A model generated the notes under the pieces. It saw only the letters and a program-made list of their open reading frames with translations. It was not told the origin of the DNA and did no database searches. Shown piece after piece: positions 55,775-64,000 of a stretch of DNA of 64,000 bases; the first letter of the stretch is position 1, and the number at the start of each line of letters is the position of its first letter. The stretch spans positions 47,159,561 to 47,223,560 of the forward strand of contig NC_088775.1 of the NCBI RefSeq assembly GCF_954871325.1, written 5' to 3'. A program made the position numbers and the translations under genes. This DNA comes from Gordionus sp. m RMFG-2023 (taxonomy: Eukaryota; Nematomorpha; Gordioida; Chordodea; Parachordodidae).

Positions 55775-58700
55775 TGTTAATTGAGATTGATTTTTTTATA
55801 TGTATTTAAATTCGTTTAACTTAAATTGCTATTATTTGAACATAACCTATTAAATATGTTAGCCTGTAACCTTGTTTTTCGCATAAATTCTTTTTTTATA
55901 ATACATATATGTATATATATATATACACCTATTCAATTTTTTAGTTATTTTTAGTTAGTATATTTTATAAAAATAAATTTTAAATAAAGAAATTTTTATT
56001 TAACGTTTTCCAATCTTTTCCGCCATATTAGCTTGGTGGCAGCTAGGGATCCGACACTACTTTTAGTTAGGAACCATATAATAAATTTAAAGAAAGATGT
56101 AAAATATTATATTTAAATTAACTTCTTTAAAAAAAAAATTAAATTCAATAAATCAGTCTGCAGATCCTATCTAAAAAATATATAAAATCAACATGCTGGC
56201 TTCTCAATAAAAAAAAAAGGTAAAATATATAAAACATATATTTATTATTTCATTTGTTTTATGATATTCTTATATCATTCTTTTAGTCAATTATTTATTA
56301 GGTTTATCAAGTTAATTAATATTAAAGGCAGTGTCATGGCCATCAGGATATTTTTTTTATAAATCGTCACACAGGTCATTGTTAAAAAGAAAATAATATA
56401 TAATACAAATAAATAAAAATAAAAAATAAAATTTAACGAAATAAACATCTTCTTAACCTTTAAAGACCATAATAAAACAATTCAAAGTACAAGGCCGATG
56501 AACTTGAATTTTTTTAAAAAAAAATAAAATAAATACTTTTTTTCCAATGTACAAGGTCAATGAACTTGAGTTTATTTTTATTAAAATAAAAAAAAACAAG
56601 AGTTTAAAATTCAAGATCGATGAACTCGTTTAAAAAATGAAAGACACCGTTAATTCTAGATAAGAGAAATTTATATACGAAATAAAACAAATAAATAACG
56701 CGCTCAACGAAGCGATATATTATAAATTCTATCCTAAAAGTGATCAAATTAATATCGAACTTTCCAAATAATATGATGCTATATATATTTTAAAAAAAAA
56801 GAAATAGAATATTAAATTTTTTTATTAAGGACGAGTCTACTGTTCCTAAGTTCCTTGGGGACATAGATATTTATATTGATAGAGTCATAAGATATTTAAA
56901 TAAAAATAAAATTAACGACAAACATACATTTTAACACAAAATCTTCCCGATAATATTTACTTAAAATTGCAATCTATAAGTTCAGATGCCTAATTTAATA
57001 ATTTTGATATAATAATAAAAAAAACATAAAATTTTATACCCAAAAAAAAACGTCAACACTAAAATTTTAGAATTTTATAAAGCAAGTCAATCTAAAGTGG
57101 GCAACTAGAATTTGCCAACTAAACAAAGAGTGCAATTATTTAGATGACAGGGCAAAAGAAAAAATTAAAATTTGTACCATTTCTAAGGATACTAAATACA
57201 AAATAAGAAATTTGTATAAGATCGACGAAATTATAAAAATAGGATGTGAGGCAGAAGACATTGATACTAATATTTCTTTTGATAAAGTTAACAATAAACC
57301 AGATACTTTAGATTTGGAGGACAAACTGAAAGATGAACTCGAGATAAAACGCATCTCAGTTACCAGGAAAACGTCAGATGACAAACAATTGATACTATAT
57401 AATCAATTTTGTTCAGCAGTGGGCTCCACGACCATATTTTGACACACAAAGATTTCTTAGCCAAAACTACAACTTCCCGCCACGTTACCAAAACTACAAC
57501 AGATGCAACAATCAAAGCAAATGTGACACTTATTACCATAGGCGTAGCCAGGATTTTCATAAGGGGGGGGGGAATATAAAATATATTTTTATTAGTTTAT
57601 ATAAAATATATTTTTATTAGTTTATATAAAAAAAAATATAATAAATTACTTGTATTGTATATAATTGATAAAATAAAAACACTAAATTTGGAAGAAATAA
57701 TTACGTAAATATATTGAAGCCTGGATATTTACAAGCAAGGATGCCATATTAGAAATGAAATATTTTCTAACTATAAAATAAGGACTATGATGATATGATA
57801 AAACAATTAAGATTTATATATTGTCGCACCACCTCTAGATGGTATATTATATCCTAAAATAATAGTAGTTTGTAATCATAGGCATAGCTAGGATTTTCCC
57901 AAGGGGGGATTATAAATTACTGGGGGCTTCGTCCCCAGACCCCATTTGGGGCGGGCCTTTGGCTCGCATTTGCCTGGCCTTTGGCCTGGTTACTTATTCT
58001 ATATATAGTCATAAAATATTTTTACAATATAGGAGGTTAATTTTAATAAAAAATAAATAAGCCTGGTACAAATACGAAATATATTTTTATTAGTTTATTT
58101 AAAATATAATAAATTACTTGTATATACATTAATATAAAAGCATGGTAATAATTTATTCCAAACAAGTATAAGAAATTTATTTATAAAAGGTAAGTAGACA
58201 TATAGTTGATATTCCTCTATTATATAGAATTAGTTAAAAAATACTAGGTAAAATTCTTTTACAGACATATTTGACAGTTAGAGAATATATTACAGTTAAT
58301 AATTTAACAAATTTTATTAATCAATGCTCTTGATATTAAATATGCAACAATTTGCATTCAATTATTTAATGCCATCTATTTATTTTAAGAAAAATGATAT
58401 TTAAATTTAATTTTCATATTATTCATCCCACAATGTCTTTAAAAGATATTTTCTGATGTACTTATCAATATTTTATAGTTAGTAAAATAGATTATTCGCT
58501 ATATAGGTAAAAATTATTGATTGTCATTTGATAATTAAATATACTGTAAATCTACGACATATAATATTCCACTGTTTGTATTGTGCTTTAATATTTTTTT
58601 AATTATGATTTAATTTTATCAATAGTTTTAAAATTATATTTAACTTTTATTAAGATCAACAAATTAAAATTACTCACTTTATAAAAAATTATATTTGATA

Positions 58701-61035
58701 TATTATATTATTTATTAATTTTATGGATCTATTATTAATAATTATAATACATTTCACTTCTGTCTTAAGACTTATCTTTGGCTTATATTCCATTTATTAA
58801 AATTATAAATTTATTTTCTCAAAAATCTATAAATTATGATGAATAGTTTTATAAAAAAATATCAACTTTTACATTCTTTCTTTTAAATTATTATTTAAGA
58901 TATATGCATACATATTTGAGGGTCAGGGAGTGGGGAGAGGACTAAGGGGGATATTTTTTATTAGCTAAAAATGATATTTACAAAAAGTGATAAATTTCTG
59001 AAGGGGGTGTGGATTTCCCCTTGCCCCCCCCTGGCTACGCCTATGCTTATTACATACCTCATTATCATGATCATCAAAGGCACAAAATAAATTATGGTAA
59101 TTTCAATCAATATAGCCATGGAAAATTCAGCAACAACAATAGACAAACAACTCACGATGATCGAAACTACTTATTATGACAACCAAAACAATCATTATAA
59201 AAGTGGTAACTTTAACAATAACAGCAGACAAACTTGTGACAATCAAAACGGTTATTACAGAAATGATAATTTTAACAACAACACTTTCCAGCATACATCA
59301 ATCGAAACAACCATCATAACAGGTCGAACGCAAGATTCGACAACAGAGACAACTGCGTACATAACAACTACAATACTCACAGATATAATAATAACAAAAA
59401 TTATACACTAAATGGCAGCAAGATAAACACTATCAATTACGAAGTATTGGAAAATGATAAAACTGACGGTGACGCAAATAAAGACTATGACTTACTAAAC
59501 GTAAGCGTAAATAATATGCGCGAAGGTTTTGATGAGAATAACGCTTACCGAGTGGTGCTCTAACTCAACAAAATGGTAACGACGATGCAAGTGGATACGG
59601 GTACAAGATACTCCATTATACCGCATTATATAGCTAACAAAATAGGCATTAAAAACATAAAAAAATCTCACATCAAATTATCGAGCTATGACAGGAATAC
59701 CATAAAAGTCCTGGGCATCGCACCCATTGATGTTAATTATGATGGCGATTTAAAAAGTTTGGAAGCTTTTGTTGTGGAGAGCTCGAAAGACCCATTGCTT
59801 GGCAGGGTTAGCTCAACGCGTTTAAAGGCATTTTAAAAAATTTGTAGGAAACATAGACGACGATTTTCATAATAATAAACTTACCAAACTCATACGCGAT
59901 TGCAAAATTAAAACGGCTAATAAACCCATCTGCAAAACTACTATTAGACTTCGCTTAAAGGAAGATGTCATACCAAAGATAATACCGCCAAGGAAAATAC
60001 CATACTCCAGAATAGAAACAGTGGGTAAAAAACTAAACAGGTGGATACAAGATAAAATAATTGAGCCAGCAGTAGATGTACTGGGCCAGTCCGTTAACCC
60101 CAGTCATTAAGGATGACGGAAGTCTCAGGCTGTGTGCCGACTTCAAAGACAGTCAATCCGGCGCTCGAAGATTTCAAGTATCCCATACCGAGGATAAATG
60201 ATTTGATTGCGAAATTGTCAAAAGGGAAGAAGTTTAGCAAAATTGATATCAAGCAAGCATTTCTGCAATTGCCGATAGACAAAAAGTCAAGGGACATACT
60301 AACCATATCTACACATAAAAGGTATTTCAGATTTACCAGACTGCCCTTCGGTCTCAAAACCGCATCTGCAATATTTCAGCAGACCATTGAAGGACGTGAT
60401 ATTTTACATTGATGATCTTTTAATAACAGGTGAAAACGATAAGACACACATAAAAATATAGAAGAAGTTTTTGAAAGAAAATCAAAATATCACGCCAAAT
60501 TTTACAAAAAGCGTATTTAGGCAAACCAACGTTAGGTATCTTGGACACGATATCGATGCAGAGGGTATACACCCAAATCGTGAAAAAATTAAAGCTATAA
60601 TCAACATGCCAAAGCAGAAATCACATGACGAACTCGTAACATTTCTAGGCATGGCCAGTTACTACAAAAGTTTTTTAAACAATTACGCGCATTTAGCTCC
60701 ACTATATAAGATGACAAATATAAAGGAGTGGTCATGGAATAATGAACACAAGGAAAGCTTCGATGAATTAAAACTATTGATATCTCACCTCCGACATTAG
60801 CTTTTTTTAATCCTAAATTGCCTATTGGCATAGCTGCCGATGCCTCTAAGAAAGGATAAGGAGCAGTTCTATTTCACTTTGATACCGGTGGAAAAGAGAA
60901 ACCCATCGCATTTGCATTCAGAGTATTATTAAAAGCAGAGTTCAATTACACTAATATCGAACGTGAGTCATTAGCTATTATCTTTGCCATAAAAAAATTT
61001 CAAGAATACATGATCGGTTCCAGCCAAATCAACTG
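55775..61035 (+). mobile_element. Gypsy3, Gypsy-type LTR retrotransposon fossil (5' part)
   Basis: A 5' LTR at about 55775-56030 (TGTTAATTGAGATTG) matches the Gypsy1 LTR. A primer-site candidate TGGTGGCAGCTAGGGATCC follows. Parts: gag (about 56830-57528 and 59054-59420, including VPKFLGDIDIYIDRVIRYL and a long Asn/Gln/Tyr-rich tail) interrupted by a composite hAT; a protease region (59573-59836, QVDTGTRYSIIPHYI); reverse transcriptase (about 60000-60480, IDIKQAFLQLPID and YIDDLLITG); connection (60471-60800, FLGMASYYKSF); and the first part of RNase H (60800-61030). Old and broken, about six or more breaks. The 3' part is not at this place. Confidence 0.88.
57537..59045. mobile_element. Composite non-autonomous hAT carrying a piece of E1
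   Basis: Outer ends CATAGGCGTAGCCAGG are perfect 16-bp inverted repeats with an exact 8-bp duplication CTTATTAC (57529-57536, 59046-59053). Inside: a short MITE left part (57537-57660), about 220 bp homologous to E1 51968-52185, then an internal left end CATAGGCATAGCTAGG at about 57886 and a MITE body homologous to 52186-53350. The internal junction contains the same TTTGTAAT target as the copy in E1. So this element mobilised a MITE plus its flanking E1 DNA. Confidence 0.88.
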
Positions 61036-61044
61036 ATAGCTCAC

Positions 61045-61399
61045 ATGCTTTTGTAACACATAATGTTTCTATTTTTAATTAAAAAATATTAGAAATTATA
61101 AATAATTTAGAATATATACCATTATTTGATGATTTTGTAACTAACTCATCATTGGTTTTCCCATAAAGTGATGGTATGTCTGGTCTTTCTAATTGCAAGA
61201 TTTAAATAAAAGATATTATAAATAATACCATTACCTTCGTCATCTGAGGATACAACGAAAACCAACTCAACTGATGGCTGATTTTTACTAGCAAGAGCAA
61301 CATCTATATCTATATATATTTCTAATTCAAATTACACAACTTAAATTTTTATATACCTTTTTCTTTTTGTTGTTGACGAAAAAACTTACGGATATCCAT
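61045..61399 (-). pseudogene. N-terminal exons of a ZMYM1-type hAT gene
   Basis: Minus strand: start at 61399, MDIRKFFRQQQKEK, exon end at 61357 followed by a GTATAT donor. The second exon (about 61310-61215) reads DVALASKNQPSVELVFVVSS DDEGN, and the third (about 61190-61100) LERPDIPSLYGKTNDELVTK. The MDIRKFF-type start followed by a disordered acidic region is typical of DUF4371/ZMYM1-like hAT proteins. The rest of the gene is missing, cut at Gypsy3's border near 61040. It may be from the E family or another one. Confidence 0.55.
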
Positions 61400-62199
61400 A
61401 TTTAAAAATTATAAAAAATTAAAATTTACAAACTATCTAGATAGTTTTAAAATATATATTTAATAATTAAATTTATAAATATCTAATTTAACTATGCCAA
61501 GCCAGAAAATATTTACAAAATATCTTTATTGTTATTTAATAAATTAAACTATGCCAGAAATTATTTACATACAATATATCTTTATTCTTTTATTGTTATT
61601 TAATATTTTAGTTCATATAATTTATATATATTTTTAAACGATGTGATCATTTAAAATTAAAACTCCTTTTTTTATAAATATATTTCATTGTGATATTCAT
61701 ATTCATATTGAATTATATATAATATATTATATTATTTCTCTAAATTGAAACCGTTTTTTAAATATAATTATTCGCAATAAAAAAATAATAATTTTTTATT
61801 TTATAAAAAAAAAAAAAGAATTAAAAAAAACATTTTTAAAAAAAAAAAAAATACGGGTTTTTGTAGACCACAAATCTGCTGTGGTAGAAATATATGATTG
61901 GGTCTTTAGAATATTTTTTAAACTCGATTAATCATAATCAATCATAATTTGATGATATAATATCTTTTAAAAAAAATTTTTCAAAAACATTTTTTTTATT
62001 TTACATAAATCAATTTTTAATTAATTAAAATTGATATTAAATATCAAATAATTTAAAATTCTATCTTTACTTAATATTATTGGAAAAAAAATATATTTAC
62101 TAGCTTATTACAACTTATATTTTATTTTTCAATTACAAAATTTAACAAATTTATATCCATAAGAGGGCGTTAAATACATAAATGTGAAAATATATTCTT
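61400..62199. other. Extremely AT-rich DNA
   Basis: Long A and T runs, probably the leader side of the hAT gene at 61045-61399. A non-AT block near 61853-61890 (GTAGACCACAAATCTGC) might be part of an element end; no partner was found. Confidence 0.4.
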
Positions 62200-63690
62200 A
62201 GGAAACCAAAATAAATATTGGATAGCGATTTTTTTGTATTTGGGTGTAAATACATGTGGAAAACCTAAAAAAAATTTAAAAAATAGAGGTTTCTTTGAGA
62301 TTTAATTCATGAGTAGGTGTAGAAGCGAAAAATAGTAGAAAGTTTGTAAGGAACATATTGCTAGCGTTATTGATCAAAATCTGTTCATTTTTGGTTTATA
62401 CGTGTATATTTAGGTGTTAAACATTATCCTAAAAAATATTTTGAATATGATTTGACCGAATGCCGGGATTAAAACCGACCAATTACTAAATATTCGATCG
62501 ACCAAATTTGGTGTTAATATTATTTGGAAAATAATCATTTTTGGTTTATTTATCTATAAATACGTGCAAATCATTATCCCAAAAAATATTTTAAAAATAT
62601 CGTGATTTGACAGAAAACCGATTTGAAACCGGTCCAATGACTAAATACTGTCTTGCTGGCGTTATACTTAGAAAATCTCTTCATTTTTGGTTTATACGTG
62701 AACAATAAGGTGTTAAGCATTATCCTAATTAATTTTCTGAAAATATTATGATATGATAGAATGGCGAGCTCAAACCGATCACTTAGAAAATATTCGATCG
62801 ATCAAATTTGGTAGTCATATTATGTGGAAAATGTTCATTTTTGGTTTATTTATCTACAAATACGTGCAAATCATTATCCCAAAAAATATTTAAAAAATAT
62901 CGTGATTTGACCGATAACCGATTTGAAACCGAAATACTGTCTTGCTGGCGTTATACATAGAAATTCTCTTCATTTTTGGTTACGTGAACAATAACGTGTT
63001 AAGCATTATCCTAATTAATTTTTTGAAAATATTATAATTTGACCGAATGCCGAGCCTAAAACCGACCATTTACTAAGTATTCGATCTACCAAATTTGGTA
63101 GTAATATTATTTAGAAAATGTTCATTTTTGGTTAATTTATCTATAAATATGTGCAAATCATTATCCCAAAAAATATTTTAAAAATATCGCGATTTTACCG
63201 ATAACCGATTTGAAACCGAAATACTGTCTTGCTGGCGTTATACATAAAAAATCTCTTCATTTTTGGTTTATAGGTGTATATTTAGGTGTTAAACATTATC
63301 CTAAAAAATATTTCGAAAATATTATGATTTGACCGAATGCCGAGCTTAAAACCGACCAATTACTAAATATTTGATCGACCAAATTTGGTAGTAATATTAT
63401 TTGGAAAATGTTCATTTTTGGTTAATTTATCTATAAATACGTGCAAATCATTATACCAAAAAATATTTTAAAAATATCGCGATTTGACCGATAACCGATT
63501 TGAAACCGAAATTGCTGGCCTTATACATAGAAAATCTCTTCATTTTTGGTTGATACGTGTACAGTAACGTGTTAAGCATTATCCTAATTAATTTTTTGAA
63601 AATATAATGGATTTGACCGAATGCCGAGCCTAAAATTGACCACTTACTAAATATTCGATCTACCAAATTTGGTAGTAATATTATTTGGAA
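62200..63690. repeat. Satellite, about 290 bp per unit, two-part
   Basis: The landmark ATTCGATCGACCAAATTTGG (with variants) occurs at 62492, 62792, 63079, 63369 and 63652, spacings 300, 287, 290 and 283. Each unit consists of two diverged halves of about 145 bp that share TTCATTTTTGGTTTAT, an AATCATTATCC-like or AAGCATTATCC-like phrase, and a GATTTGACCGA block. So it is a dimeric higher-order repeat. About five units are visible, and the last ends in the DNA near 63690. Confidence 0.9.
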
Positions 63691-63908
63691 ATATAAAAGA
63701 AAAATTAGTATTTTAAATAAATTTGATAATACCTCTAAACTTAATTTAAAAAACGTGTATTTAGTTGAATATCTAGGTTTTTATCCAGTAAATGTTATAA
63801 ATGAAGATAAATATGAAAAAGAGTATATACGTACCCATCCAACTATTTTAAGGGAAATTGAGAAAAATGACAAAAAAAACAATTTTCTTATTAAACGAAA
63901 GTTTTGAT
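63617..63908 (+). other. Open frame after the satellite, unknown
   Basis: A 97-codon stretch open from 63617 to a TGA at 63906-63908. The first third is satellite sequence. From 63689 it reads KYKRKISILNKFDN, then NVYLVEYLGFYPVNVINEDK and EYIRTHPTILREIEKNDK. It has no methionine start, so it could be an exon or chance. It resembles nothing I recognise, and its hydrophobic/charged pattern looks more protein-like than the surrounding DNA. Confidence 0.25.
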
Positions 63909-64000
63909 TAAAAAAATACTTAATATTAATTATATAAAAAAAAGAGACTAAATTCTAATATAAAAATAAACTCAAAAAGAAACACTACTGAATTAAAGAG
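63909..64000. other. AT-rich window end
   Basis: No feature seen in the last 90 bases. Confidence 0.4.

Noticed and set aside
1-64000. Polinton or other large capsid-bearing DNA virus-like element
   Set aside because: No family-B DNA polymerase, packaging ATPase, capsid or cysteine protease blocks were seen; the long inverted repeats found belong to hAT and family-B transposons.

Overview
This is a very AT-rich, intron-capable eukaryotic window, most likely from an animal. It has no recognisable host gene and is built almost entirely from transposable elements in various states of decay. The evidence for an animal-type genome is the element mix: several hAT families (BED-finger type, and TTF/DUF4371/ZMYM1-like type), a second cut-and-paste family, a LINE family with a C-terminal nuclease-like domain, an RTE-like LINE tail, Gypsy-type LTR elements and a tRNA-derived SINE. 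The species cannot be named from sequence alone. The repertoire resembles TE-rich insect or cnidarian genomes, which is inference.

Layout. 1-1975: right part of a cut-and-paste transposon called 'family B' here. 2269-2745: 5'-truncated LINE tail. 2746-5147: intergenic DNA with a decayed G-rich repeat. 5148-14965: a LINE on the minus strand split by a 7.06-kb hAT element (hAT1, 5644-12706, exact 8-bp target duplication). hAT1 itself holds a family-B transposon (7717-10503) and a MITE (10644-10910). 15280-17500: transposon end, two MITEs and a lysine/histidine-rich small ORF. 17950-26219: a stack of a Gypsy fossil and fragments of four hAT lineages, with junctions showing who inserted into whom. 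26228-29200: two LINE fragments. 29205-30300: hAT fragment. 30590-39220: Gypsy fossil (Gypsy2) interrupted by a young 4.45-kb LTR element (31083-35530) that has gag-like and protease regions but no visible reverse transcriptase. 40315-42102: short hAT with a GC-rich insert. 43150-54292: a SINE split by an hAT (E1, 10.7 kb), which contains a same-family hAT (E2, 7.5 kb), which contains a 2.0-kb LTR element; E1 also carries a 1165-bp non-autonomous hAT. 55775-61035: Gypsy fossil (Gypsy3) holding a 1509-bp composite hAT. 61045-61400: first exons of a ZMYM1-type hAT gene. 62200-63690: a satellite of about 290 bp per unit, made of two diverged halves.

How the parts relate. The intact target duplications give a relative history: LINE, then hAT1, then family B and the MITE; SINE, then E1, then E2 and the LTR element; Gypsy2, then the gag-protease element. 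Autonomous-looking transposases (hAT1, E2, family B) are all broken here. The youngest-looking element is the gag-protease LTR element, whose 146-bp LTRs differ at 2 positions. The best candidates for something under-described are that element, the composite hAT at 57537-59045, and the trio of GC-rich hairpins shared by the ends of two otherwise different hAT families.
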